A stretch of DNA of 26,726 nt from a virus, in the IMG/VR virus record IMGVR_UViG_3300044974_000711, positions 1 through 26,726 of that record; one strand, given 5' to 3'. Below, one piece after another: positions 15,981 to 22,356 of this stretch. The notes beneath the pieces were generated by a model. It made no database searches, was not told the origin of the DNA, and was given only the letters and a program-made list of their open reading frames with translations. The translations under genes and the position numbers were made by a program. The stretch's first letter is position 1; every line of letters begins with the position of its first letter.

Positions 15981-16940
15981 TCATGCTGTGGGCGGGTATA
16001 CAAATGAATCGGGCAATCTCTGATCGGTGGGTGTCCATCTGGTGCTAATTTTAAGTCCTAAACTTTCATATACTGGCGCACTGGTATCGCTATCTGCCAG
16101 TGGATCAACTATACTGGCAGGAATACTGAAACCACCAGACCAATCATAACGGTGTGTGGTCACTGACAGTGATCCACCGGAATCCGTAATGGTGGTGGTG
16201 CCCTGAGTTCGAGTGGGACGAGCTCTTAGTGGTTCTGTCCATATTCGGTCTATGTCGCGTCCGGGCTGATTGTGTTGGTTATAGGCAGTCCAACGAGCTC
16301 CCGGTTTATTTCGATGTGACATGTCCAGGAAACTGGTGCTGTATCTTATAAGGGCAATTTGGGGATGTTCCCATACACGCTCATATATGCCCGGTGTCTC
16401 TGGTGTGCGCCATTCGTTTCTATGTGGTCTAGTAAAATTGCCAATGCCCTGATTAAGTGCACTGGGACTATAAGTGGTTGGGCTATCCTGTGGATCGTCC
16501 TGGTAGTATTGCCATTTAATATATGGTGAAGTAACCTCGGATTGCTCCAGGGTTAATCTATGATCAGGTAACTGATCATTAACTCGGCAGATGGTATTGG
16601 CTCCCGAATTGCTGTTCTGAAATATAATGCTATACCAGGCATTGGGTTCTATATCAGTCCAGGCCATTTCCTGTATAACCAGGGTTGTAGCAGTTTGACT
16701 ATAGGCAATGTTTAAGTTGTGCCATCTAAATGCCTGATATATGGCTCTTTCTGTAACCTCAAAGCTGCCAATATAAATCCAAAAGCTCAGTGTATTTGCC
16801 CCCCAATTCTGCAGGCTGTTTTCTGTGGGCACTGTGGCAGTGCTGCCGCCTAAATTAATAGGCCATTGTATAGTATAACCCACAGGCTGTGTGTCAATGG
16901 GTAAATCGCTCTGACTGACATGGCGATGAATACCGGTCAT
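15981..16940 (-). CDS. Lectin-like (LamG-type?) receptor or fibre protein
   Basis: 319 residues. The first half could be a concanavalin-like jelly roll: NTLSFWIYIGSFEVTERAIYQ, then TTLVIQEMAWTDIEPNAWYSIIFQNS and CRVNDQLPDHR resemble the LamG pattern of a tryptophan-ended strand, then a 'W-y-s-i' strand and an 'n-g' turn. The second half (residues 160-319) is rich in R, W, P and T, without a recognised fold. It lies among fibre genes and starts in an ATGA overlap, so it is probably a virion adhesin. The domain call rests on pattern only. Confidence 0.55.
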   Translation of the reverse strand: MTGIHRHVSQSDLPIDTQPVGYTIQWPINLGGSTATVPTENSLQNWGANTLSFWIYIGSFEVTERAIYQAFRWHNLNIAYSQTATTLVIQEMAWTDIEPNAWYSIIFQNSNSGANTICRVNDQLPDHRLTLEQSEVTSPYIKWQYYQDDPQDSPTTYSPSALNQGIGNFTRPHRNEWRTPETPGIYERVWEHPQIALIRYSTSFLDMSHRNKPGARWTAYNQHNQPGRDIDRIWTEPLRARPTRTQGTTTITDSGGSLSVTTHRYDWSGGFSIPASIVDPLADSDTSAPVYESLGLKISTRWTPTDQRLPDSFVYPPTA

Positions 16941-17470
16941 TCAAAACCTCTAACAACGGTGACTAGGTATGTGCTGGTGCCCACAGTACTGATATGCACC
17001 ATGTCGGTCACATTAGCATCTGTGCTTAAAAATCTGTCATTATTGCTGGCACGCACTGTATTGGGCCAAGTAGCCACAGCTGGTGGATTGCCATGTTCAA
17101 ACAAAACTGTCACTGTGCCCGATGTGGGAAAGTTACTAAAACTGATTGCCAAGTTACCAGAAACCTGACATCTTTGCACATTGCCATCGTTGTAATTTAT
17201 GGTTATAGTATTGGCCTGTGTGCCTAAATTAGCTGTTCGTTCTGTAAATCTATGCAGTTCTAAAAATCCGTTTTGCCATTGACTGGCTGTGCTGTTGTAT
17301 TGCAATATGTGTGCATTAGCTGCACTGGTAATGGCCACATTGCTGAATTCTGAGACCACAGCATTAATATTCTCTATGGCTTCTTTGATCTGTATACGAG
17401 CCAGTGCAGGATTATCTAATCCCGAATCTACATTTGCTGTGGTAATTGGTGTGGTATTTGGCCAAGTCAT
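16937..17470 (-). CDS. Fibre protein with WPNT N-terminal module
   Basis: 177 residues. The first about 45 (MTWPNTTPITTANVDSGLDN, then PALARIQIKEAIENINAVV) are shared with two other genes of this window (25361-25786 and 25809-26291) and may anchor all three to the same virion site. The C-terminal about 105 residues (VQRCQVSGNLAISFSNFPTS to TYLVTVVRGFE) match the fibre tip of the gene at 18915-19850 in overall pattern, including the last strand before a final 'G[FY]'. It overlaps both neighbours by 4 bp. Confidence 0.7.
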   Translation of the reverse strand: MTWPNTTPITTANVDSGLDNPALARIQIKEAIENINAVVSEFSNVAITSAANAHILQYNSTASQWQNGFLELHRFTERTANLGTQANTITINYNDGNVQRCQVSGNLAISFSNFPTSGTVTVLFEHGNPPAVATWPNTVRASNNDRFLSTDANVTDMVHISTVGTSTYLVTVVRGFE

Positions 17471-17859
17471 AGTTCCATGTCCTCAGGACTCCAGGGATTA
17501 TTACTGGTAGTCCATGTTTGAGTTGCTTCGTTCCAGTGTGGGAATTGGCCTGGCTGCAATTCAGGTAGAGGCAGAGGTCGACGCCAGGTTAGTGTGGGTA
17601 GATCCAGGATCCAGGTGGTATCTGCATCGGGGCGGGGGCCTATAAATGCATCTAGATCAGGCCTATAGATCATGCCGGGTCCAGCAAAATTGCCACGGTA
17701 TGGGGTGCCACCTGCCACATGCACATTGCTGCGTGTATTATAGCTGGTCTGTAACCACTGTTCAGGTGGGCCAAATAGGCCTGTATCAATTTGGGATTGT
17801 TCGGCTACAATAACTTCGGTTACTGTGTTAGTGCTGTCTATTCGTGCGAAATGTGCCAT
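17467..17859 (-). CDS. MAHFA-type conserved phage structural protein
   Basis: 130 residues beginning MAHFARIDSTNTVTEVIVAEQ, followed by WLQTSYNTRSNVH, RGNFAGPGMIYRPDLDAFIG and a closing HWNEATQTW. This is a widely shared small protein of aquatic phages (cyanophages and others), usually next to fibre genes. The function is unknown, though virion association is likely. SD AAGGG lies 9 nt upstream of ATG. Confidence 0.8.
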   Translation of the reverse strand: MAHFARIDSTNTVTEVIVAEQSQIDTGLFGPPEQWLQTSYNTRSNVHVAGGTPYRGNFAGPGMIYRPDLDAFIGPRPDADTTWILDLPTLTWRRPLPLPELQPGQFPHWNEATQTWTTSNNPWSPEDMEL

Positions 17860-17870
17860 TGGTCTTGCCC

Positions 17871-18911
17871 TTAAGCTTCATATGCAATAATTAATATGCC
17901 ACTGCCGCCATTATTACTATTGGTAGTGGCACCTGTATTTGTCATTTTTGCAGTGCCACCGCCACCACCACCAGTATTAACACCGCCACCGCCGGTCTGA
18001 TTACTGTTGGTTCTAACGCTGGTGTTACCACCGCCACTGCCGCCAATGCCAGGCTCATAAACGGCATAGACATTTGAAGTGCCGCCAGGTCTAAATCCAC
18101 CGCCACCGCCACCTGCGTAAAAGGTCGCGTTACCGGAAATATTGCTGCTGAATCCAGGTCCACCATTGCCGCCGTATAGGCCAGTGGCATTACCGGTAGT
18201 GGTATTACCGGTAAAATACCAGGCTTCTCCTGCACCACCACCTCCACCGCCACCGCCACATACAAATGTATAATCTCTAGTTCTTATTTGCGCGGCAGTC
18301 CAGGCTGGAGTGCTCACAATTGTTATCAGGCTAGCGGTAATGTTACCGCTGAGTTGCGCCCGACCATTGCCACCTCCATAGCCCTGACCCATGCCAGTTA
18401 CAGAATATTGCGTGCTGTCAGCTCCAGTAGTTGCACCAGGATAATTTGTTGAACCATTGGCATTCCAGACCGCGCTGGCTCCGCCACCACTGCCGCCACT
18501 ATGCGCTCTACTACCCCCACCATTGGTGGTATTGCTACTAGGTGCACCTACTTCAGCGCCGCCGGCGCCTCCGCCCAGTGCTACTACTAGATTGCTGCCA
18601 CCTACATGCATATAAGTGGCTGCACCATTGGCATTGGTGGGCCAGCTGGTGCTGACACCGCTGCCACCTGCACCCACCACCACAGTATAAGTTGTGCCTG
18701 CGGTAACTGAGAAAGTCTGATCAACCACGCCACCTCCACCGCCACCTCCACCTTCCCAGCCTGCGCCGCCAGCACCACCTCCACCTACGGCCAGTATACG
18801 AGCTGATGTAACACCGGCGGGTGCCACCCAGCTGCCTGAACTGGTAAAAGTAGTAATGGTAGTGCTGGCGGCCTGCGTAAATCCAAATGCTGCTCTAGCT
18901 GCTCCAAACAT
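17871..18911 (-). CDS. Glycine-rich fibre/adhesin
   Basis: 346 residues, extremely glycine rich with runs of 5-8 glycines. It starts with a strand TITTFTSSGSWVAPAGVTSA, typical of the phage glycine-rich tail fibre domain, and contains ARILAVGGGGAGGAGWEGG, then TYTVVVGAGGSG, and ends in GGSGILIIAYEA. Glycine-rich repeats of this kind can form polyglycine-II bundles that support variable receptor loops at the tip of phage adhesins. The variable turns are likely the host-range determinant. The simple GGC/GGT codon repeats in DNA make this gene prone to slippage and recombination. Confidence 0.82.
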   Translation of the reverse strand: MFGAARAAFGFTQAASTTITTFTSSGSWVAPAGVTSARILAVGGGGAGGAGWEGGGGGGGGVVDQTFSVTAGTTYTVVVGAGGSGVSTSWPTNANGAATYMHVGGSNLVVALGGGAGGAEVGAPSSNTTNGGGSRAHSGGSGGGASAVWNANGSTNYPGATTGADSTQYSVTGMGQGYGGGNGRAQLSGNITASLITIVSTPAWTAAQIRTRDYTFVCGGGGGGGGAGEAWYFTGNTTTGNATGLYGGNGGPGFSSNISGNATFYAGGGGGGFRPGGTSNVYAVYEPGIGGSGGGNTSVRTNSNQTGGGGVNTGGGGGGTAKMTNTGATTNSNNGGSGILIIAYEA

Positions 18912-18914
18912 AGT

Positions 18915-19850
18915 TTATAGGTATCCTTTGGTTAATGCAGCATAATAAGTGGTGCCTATATAAGCTACACTCATTATGTCCACCGCATTGGCTGTGGTTG
19001 TTAGTGTGCGGCTGTTACCAGCAAATCGCATATTGCTGGTTAAAAGTCTGCTGCCAGTGGGGTCTTGTGTTAATATAAACACACCACTCTGTCCACTGGT
19101 GGGATTTAGGAACTGACTGAAAGTTAGGTTGCCTGTTAGTGTCAGGGTCTGTATGGTGCCATTGGCTAAATTTGGTGTAAATGTGCCGGATACATTACCC
19201 AGTGCAACCACAGTTTCCTGATATCGGGTAAATGCTGTATTAGCTGTGGTCAATGTGTTGGTTACTGTAACTGAATTAGCAGTTAGGGGGCCGGTGACGA
19301 CAGCACTAACTTCATCCGGGTGTAGAATATTAGCAGCGAATACGGTCCCAGTGGCTGAAACATTAACGGCCGTAACTGTATCCGCCTCAAAAGTAGCGCC
19401 CGCATTACCTATATATCTAGCTTCAATGGAATCTGCATCTATGCTGGTATTGACCACCAAACTGCCCGTAGTAGTATCCCCAAGACTCACAGTGCCAGGA
19501 GTTTGTAGACTACCTGTTACCAGAATGTTGGTTATACTAGCACTGCTGGCTGTGATATTACCGGTGACATCTAAATTAGCGGATATGGTAGTGACACCCG
19601 TAACATCTAAACTAACTAATGTGCCTACTTGAGTGATACCACCCTGACTGCCGTCCTGTATACCACCATATATCTCTGTGCCCACATTGCCTATAGTTCT
19701 AACATTAATCGTGTCTGCTGTAATATTGCCCGTATAGGTGGTTAAGTTGGCAGCTTCTAATTTGTTGGTGTTCAAATTAGTTAGGTTGTTGTCCATTTCG
19801 GTAAAGGTCAGTGCACTGCCTTTGCCTGCTCTAGTTGTAATTGCGGTCAT
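18915..19850 (-). CDS. Tail fibre protein, beta-helical
   Basis: 311 residues. The N-terminus MTAITTRAGKGSALTFTEMD (then NNLTNLNTNK) is the KGSxLTxxEMDxNxTNLN module found at the start of many phage fibres. The middle consists of imperfect repeats of VT/IT strand-turn units (ITADTINVRTIGNVGTEIYG; IDADSIEARYIGNAGATFEA), consistent with a beta-helix or triple spiral. The last about 100 residues form a fibre tip (GTIQTLTLTGNLTFSQFL to AYIGTTYYAALTKGYL) related to the C-terminus of the 16937-17470 product. It follows the putative glycosyltransferase by 40 bp and precedes the glycine-rich adhesin by 3 bp. Confidence 0.82.
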   Translation of the reverse strand: MTAITTRAGKGSALTFTEMDNNLTNLNTNKLEAANLTTYTGNITADTINVRTIGNVGTEIYGGIQDGSQGGITQVGTLVSLDVTGVTTISANLDVTGNITASSASITNILVTGSLQTPGTVSLGDTTTGSLVVNTSIDADSIEARYIGNAGATFEADTVTAVNVSATGTVFAANILHPDEVSAVVTGPLTANSVTVTNTLTTANTAFTRYQETVVALGNVSGTFTPNLANGTIQTLTLTGNLTFSQFLNPTSGQSGVFILTQDPTGSRLLTSNMRFAGNSRTLTTTANAVDIMSVAYIGTTYYAALTKGYL

Positions 19851-19890
19851 TGTGCTTGGTGTCCTTGGTATGCCCGTGGTATCTGTATAT

Positions 19891-20409
19891 TTAGCGATCC
19901 AATTTCAGCCACTGGGCCAGCTCAGCTGGTGTATGCATGTAAATTAAGTATACACCCCAGCGATCTCGTGCTGCCTGTGCCTGTGTGCGCCATCTATTAC
20001 GAATATGATGGCCAGCTGCAGCCTGGGTCAGTTTATTATGTGGTTGCACCACCTGATCGCCTATATCGTGATTAATACCATCAAAGCCCAGGGCAGCAGC
20101 TACTTGTATTCCCCAACCACGCAATAAACAGCACATTACATCATAACCTGTGCCCCGTTCACAGTTTACTCTATTATAGGGCCTGTCTGCCTTCAGATCT
20201 CGGGCCATGTAAACTGTTTCGGGCAGTATGTCAGGGGGTAATAGATCCACATAGGCCTGACTGCCTATACATACAGCATCAGTCTGACCTGGTCCCTGAT
20301 ATCTGTTCAGTCTAACTGTGATTATGCTGCTGGGCAACTGGTATTGGTCTAATAAATTCACACTGGGACCATTGCCCAAGACTAGGATTCTACTGGCTTT
20401 TTGTGTCAT
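19891..20409 (-). CDS. Putative glycosyltransferase (sialyltransferase/MptE-like fold)
   Basis: 172 residues. Near the N-terminus ILVLGNGPSVNLLDQYQLP matches the nucleotide-binding GNGPS motif of GT42/GT29 sialyltransferases and MptE/DUF115-like enzymes. VRLNRY (residues 32-37) fits the following 'R.N.[FY]' element. GTGYDVMCCLLRGWG (86-100) and VAAALGFDG (103-111) match the later 'tSG..~~~~a...G...i.l.G.D' elements. The catalytic histidine of this fold cannot be assigned; H134/H135 are candidates. It lies in a fibre cluster, so it could modify virion or host surface sugars. It has no Shine-Dalgarno, but a TATAAATA octamer 9 nt upstream. Confidence 0.65.
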   Translation of the reverse strand: MTQKASRILVLGNGPSVNLLDQYQLPSSIITVRLNRYQGPGQTDAVCIGSQAYVDLLPPDILPETVYMARDLKADRPYNRVNCERGTGYDVMCCLLRGWGIQVAAALGFDGINHDIGDQVVQPHNKLTQAAAGHHIRNRWRTQAQAARDRWGVYLIYMHTPAELAQWLKLDR

Positions 20410-20746
20410 ATGCGTTTTTATTTATAGGTTCAGTCTGTGTGCTTAATTCCTGCACCAGTTCAATTATGGTTTGCAGATCTAAAGGTGCATATAATCGTTG
20501 TGGTCTATGATCTGCATCCAGTATATCCTGAGCTGCAGTTGCAGTTTTAGCCAATTGGAGATCTGCATATATGCCTAATTGTCGTAATTGTATAATGTCA
20601 CGCCATAGACGGTAATTGCCATATCCAGTATCCACATACATTCTATAACTGGTCAAATCCGGTATGCTGACCCAATTGAGTCTATATACTATACCCTGTG
20701 TGCGACCACTGGGCCTACGGCCAATTTCATATAATATTGCTTCCAT
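20390..20746 (-). CDS. Unknown protein upstream of the glycosyltransferase
   Basis: 118 residues, not recognised with confidence. It starts MEAILYEIGRRPSGRTQGIV and contains PDLTSYRMYVDTGYGNYRLW, an aromatic segment, then helical sequence (DIIQLRQLGIYADLQLAK). A run of six guanines lies about 8 nt before the ATG and may serve as ribosome site. It overlaps the next gene by 20 bp and its 3' end carries that gene's TATAAATA element. A structural or regulatory role cannot be decided. Confidence 0.6.
   Translation of the reverse strand: MEAILYEIGRRPSGRTQGIVYRLNWVSIPDLTSYRMYVDTGYGNYRLWRDIIQLRQLGIYADLQLAKTATAAQDILDADHRPQRLYAPLDLQTIIELVQELSTQTEPINKNAYDTKSQ
20419..20426 (-). promoter_or_regulatory. 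TATAAATA octamer 9 nt before the glycosyltransferase start
   Basis: Minus-strand TATAAATA inside the last codons of the upstream gene, ending 9 nt before the ATG at 20409. With transcription starting a few bases downstream, the message would have almost no leader, which fits the absence of a Shine-Dalgarno. Confidence 0.45.
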
Positions 20747-20781
20747 CTGTTAACCCCCCACTAAATTTGTGCTAACAAATA

Positions 20782-20789
20782 TATTTATG
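20782..20789 (-). promoter_or_regulatory. CATAAATA variant and small hairpin before the 20746 gene
   Basis: CATAAATA lies 35 nt before the ATG in a 73-bp gap. A 6-bp hairpin (ATTTGT, loop TAGC on this strand, ACAAAT; 20765-20780) follows, then the G6 ribosome site. Same orientation as the gene; weaker match than the exact octamers. Confidence 0.3.
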
Positions 20790-20819
20790 GGTTGTTGTAT
20801 AAAATGGGTATCTAGGGTA

Positions 20820-21134
20820 TCAAAATGGGCATTTTCGGCTATTACGGATTATCTGGGTCAGGGCGCGTCGATATCGTTGTTGTCTCAGTATGCTGCCGCT
20901 GGGTCTGGGCAAGCCCAATAGTTGTCTCAGCCAGGCCTGTTGTCTGCGATGGGCTATTCTATGTGTTATTTGTTGTATGCGATCTGGTGGGGCGTGTAGT
21001 ATACGGGGTGCTGTGGCTGGGTCCTGTAAAACTAGTCGATACCAGTAGTGTATATCTAATTGTGCTGGATCTAAAGCCAGTGCTAGTTGTAGATAGGCCC
21101 GCATTTGTGCAGTTAGGCGAATTCGTTGACGCAT
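20820..21134 (-). CDS. Small arginine-rich unknown protein
   Basis: 104 residues, very rich in R, Q and L (about one residue in six is arginine). Predicted helices include LTAQMRAYLQLALALDPAQL and RIAHRRQQAWLRQLLGL. No known motif; a nucleic-acid-binding or small virion protein would be plausible from charge alone. There is no clear Shine-Dalgarno before the ATG at 21134, and it is preceded by a 193-bp structured gap. A competing plus-strand frame exists over the same DNA, so this call is tentative though it fits the direction of the operon. Confidence 0.45.
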   Translation of the reverse strand: MRQRIRLTAQMRAYLQLALALDPAQLDIHYWYRLVLQDPATAPRILHAPPDRIQQITHRIAHRRQQAWLRQLLGLPRPSGSILRQQRYRRALTQIIRNSRKCPF

Positions 21135-21209
21135 ATTATTTGGCCAGTTTCAGCGTGGGATACTGGCCCAATCCCCCCGGAGCTGAGCTAGTGCAGCTCA
21201 CGCTGTGGG

Positions 21210-21217
21210 TATTTATA
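21210..21217 (-). promoter_or_regulatory. TATAAATA octamer in the structured gap
   Basis: Exact copy of the octamer, just downstream of the 11-bp hairpin and 75 nt before the ATG at 21134. If active, it starts a transcript whose leader holds the CAGCGTG, TGAGCT and GGCCAGT elements. Confidence 0.45.
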
Positions 21218-21237
21218 CTAGAGGCGGCCAAAGAAGT

Positions 21238-21265
21238 GGGCCAGAACATGCTCTTGTTCTGGCCC
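21238..21265 (-). terminator. 11-bp perfect hairpin, possible terminator
   Basis: GGGCCAGAACA and TGTTCTGGCCC pair perfectly around a 6-nt loop. It lies after the stop of the CxxC gene and before a promoter-like octamer. On the minus strand the bases after the stem are ACTTCTTT, only partly T rich, so termination may be weak; on the plus strand G runs follow instead. It may instead be part of a larger RNA fold. Confidence 0.5.
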
Positions 21266-21327
21266 TGGGGGGGTTTAGGATATATAAGTTCAAAAAATGT
21301 CAAAAATTTCGAAACAAGCATCGCTGC

Positions 21328-21594
21328 TCATCTGTATTTAGCCATGCTGGGATGTTTATAGTAGATATCTGTCATCTCAGCTATTCTTTGTTCAGTTTGC
21401 CGTTGGCGATTATAAGCTTCTACTTCTCGCCATTCTGCTTTATCCAAGTATGCAATATGACATTGGCATTTTTGGCAGATTACTTGGCCATATACACCTT
21501 GTTCACCATCAAACTGTCTATATTGTTTAGGATGAGCTCGATGCCTATGTATAACACGGTTTTCCTGGCGTCGTTGCTGTCTATTCTGTTGCAT
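21328..21594 (-). CDS. Small CxxC protein, unknown
   Basis: 88 residues from the ATG at 21594, which sits 4 bp past the lipoprotein stop. A longer reading to 21795 would overlap the lipoprotein gene by nearly 200 bp and is rejected. The N-terminus is basic (QQNRQQRRQENRVIHRHRA). The middle has VYGQVICQKCQCHIAYLD, with C-x2-C-x-C-H that could bind zinc. A charged helix follows (EWREVEAYNRQRQTEQRIAE). The start lacks a Shine-Dalgarno and probably relies on coupling. DNA or RNA binding is possible but not shown. Confidence 0.6.
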   Translation of the reverse strand: MQQNRQQRRQENRVIHRHRAHPKQYRQFDGEQGVYGQVICQKCQCHIAYLDKAEWREVEAYNRQRQTEQRIAEMTDIYYKHPSMAKYR

Positions 21595-21598
21595 AGTG

Positions 21599-21901
21599 TT
21601 ATTTATTACGGCCAGTGCTGATAATATGGGTTGTGTTGCCCAGGGTATTAATTCTATAGCCGCCCTGTGGTATAAGCACATAGGTGCTGTTAAATTGGCC
21701 TGTGCCTGGTGTGCCTGTGGGTCGCCAACTTTCAGGAGGCACCGGGCAATTGCGATCAGTTCGTAGGTGTTTAGGGATAATTTGCCAGTTAGCATCCTGA
21801 CAGCCCATCATTTGATTAGCACGAATGGCCTGCGGGATAGTGGGCATGCCGCCACAACCTGTTAAGCTTAGGAGTGCAATTGCAATCACAGTGGTTTTCA
21901 T
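21599..21901 (-). CDS. Phage lipoprotein, unknown role
   Basis: 100 residues with a clear lipoprotein signal: MKTTVIAIALLSLTGCGG, a lysine, a hydrophobic core, and lipobox L13-T14-G15-C16. After cleavage C16 would be acylated and the protein anchored in the cell envelope. The mature part is short and proline/threonine rich (CPVPPESWRPTGTPGTGQF), with two further cysteines. Such lipoproteins in phages can block superinfection or act as outer-membrane spanins, but no Rz-like partner is adjacent. It starts in an ATGA overlap with the upstream gene, so it is expressed from the strong promoter at 22.3 kb. Confidence 0.75.
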   Translation of the reverse strand: MKTTVIAIALLSLTGCGGMPTIPQAIRANQMMGCQDANWQIIPKHLRTDRNCPVPPESWRPTGTPGTGQFNSTYVLIPQGGYRINTLGNTTHIISTGRNK

Positions 21902-22266
21902 TGTGCGTGTCCTGTATATTTGTGGTGTAAAAATGCCAGTTGTTGTTTAAAATTATCCATATACTGCTGATCTAACCAAAAGAATGAATAATAAACACTA
22001 TAATGGACAGGTGCTGCACCGCACAATAAAGCATAGGTCAGCATCTGCTCAAAATCCTCCACGGGTAAGACCACGCCCGTTTGATCGGGTTGCCAACTGG
22101 GTAAATGTTCGTAGTAATTGCCTTGGTAGATTGTAATTTGGTAGTGCACCTTCATGTCCAGTCCCAAACCCGAAGTAAAACCCAAATTGATCAAGGGTCT
22201 ATCTATAAATTTTGTGTCGGTGCTACCAATTGGCGGTAGGTTTATGTGCGCCGCTGTCTTTACCAT
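21898..22266 (-). CDS. Unknown protein, possibly leaderless first gene of an operon
   Basis: 122 residues, no recognised family. It holds FIDRPLINLGFTSGLGLDMK, strands (VHYQITIYQGNYYEHLPSW), and an aromatic C-terminal part (VHYSVYYSFFWLDQQYMDNF). There is no Shine-Dalgarno; instead a TATAAT hexamer ends 6 nt before the ATG, so the transcript would begin at or next to the A of ATG. An internal ATG at residue 38 is the only other start and has no clear ribosome site. It heads the unit with the lipoprotein and the CxxC gene. Confidence 0.65.
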   Translation of the reverse strand: MVKTAAHINLPPIGSTDTKFIDRPLINLGFTSGLGLDMKVHYQITIYQGNYYEHLPSWQPDQTGVVLPVEDFEQMLTYALLCGAAPVHYSVYYSFFWLDQQYMDNFKQQLAFLHHKYTGHAQ

Positions 22267-22272
22267 GCAGAT

Positions 22273-22301
22273 ATTATAACGCCTTCCCCATTATTTGTCA
22301 A
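22273..22301 (-). promoter_or_regulatory. Consensus sigma70 promoter (TTGACA-17-TATAAT)
   Basis: Minus strand: -35 TTGACA (22301-22296), exactly 17 bp, -10 TATAAT (22278-22273). Both hexamers match the bacterial consensus at all six positions. The -10 lies 6 nt from the ATG at 22266. Expected use is by host RNA polymerase soon after infection or in the prophage. Confidence 0.85.
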
Positions 22302-22309
22302 TATTCAGT

Positions 22310-22323
22310 TATTTATATAAATA
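22310..22323. promoter_or_regulatory. 14-bp palindrome giving divergent TATAAATA elements
   Basis: TATTTATATAAATA is a perfect palindrome. Read to the right it gives TATAAATA at 22316-22323, 33 nt before the plus-strand ATG at 22357. Read to the left it gives TATAAATA at 22317-22310, 43 nt before the minus-strand ATG at 22266. It lies between the only divergent genes of the window. An operator (repressor site) is the alternative reading. Confidence 0.55.
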
Positions 22324-22356
22324 TCCATAAGTAATTTAACGCCACAAGGTGCCGAG

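Larger units (their letters stand above)
21135..21327 (-). other. Non-coding, highly structured leader region (candidate RNA element)
   Basis: This 193-bp gap holds, in minus-strand order, TTGACA at 21303-21298, a C7 run at 21272-21266, an 11-bp perfect hairpin at 21265-21238, TATAAATA at 21217-21210, a CAGCGTG segment, a 6-bp hairpin TGAGCT/AGCTCA (21200-21184), a G6 run at 21179-21174, and a 7-bp hairpin GGCCAGT/ACTGGCC whose loop contains CACGCTG. C7 can pair with G6, and CAGCGTG with CACGCTG (a pseudoknot). The -10 after TTGACA is poor. It could be terminator plus promoter plus leader, or a packaging or origin site. Confidence 0.55.

Noticed and set aside
17890-18800. Dense CCACCGCC-type repeats
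   Set aside because: Irregular spacing and in-frame glycine codons show a glycine-rich protein, not a CRISPR array or minisatellite.
21136-21321. A 61-codon minus-strand frame in the structured gap
   Set aside because: It spans the hairpins and promoter-like elements, has no ribosome site and its product looks random.
20825-21361. A 178-codon plus-strand frame, valine rich
   Set aside because: It runs antisense to the arginine-rich minus-strand gene, through the structured gap and into the next gene. Its valine and cysteine richness is what reversed arginine/glutamine codons give. It keeps some doubt because an AGGG lies near its ATG.
21595-21795. Longer N-terminus for the CxxC gene
   Set aside because: It would overlap the lipoprotein gene for about 200 bp, whereas an ATG 4 bp past the lipoprotein stop gives an operon-like junction.
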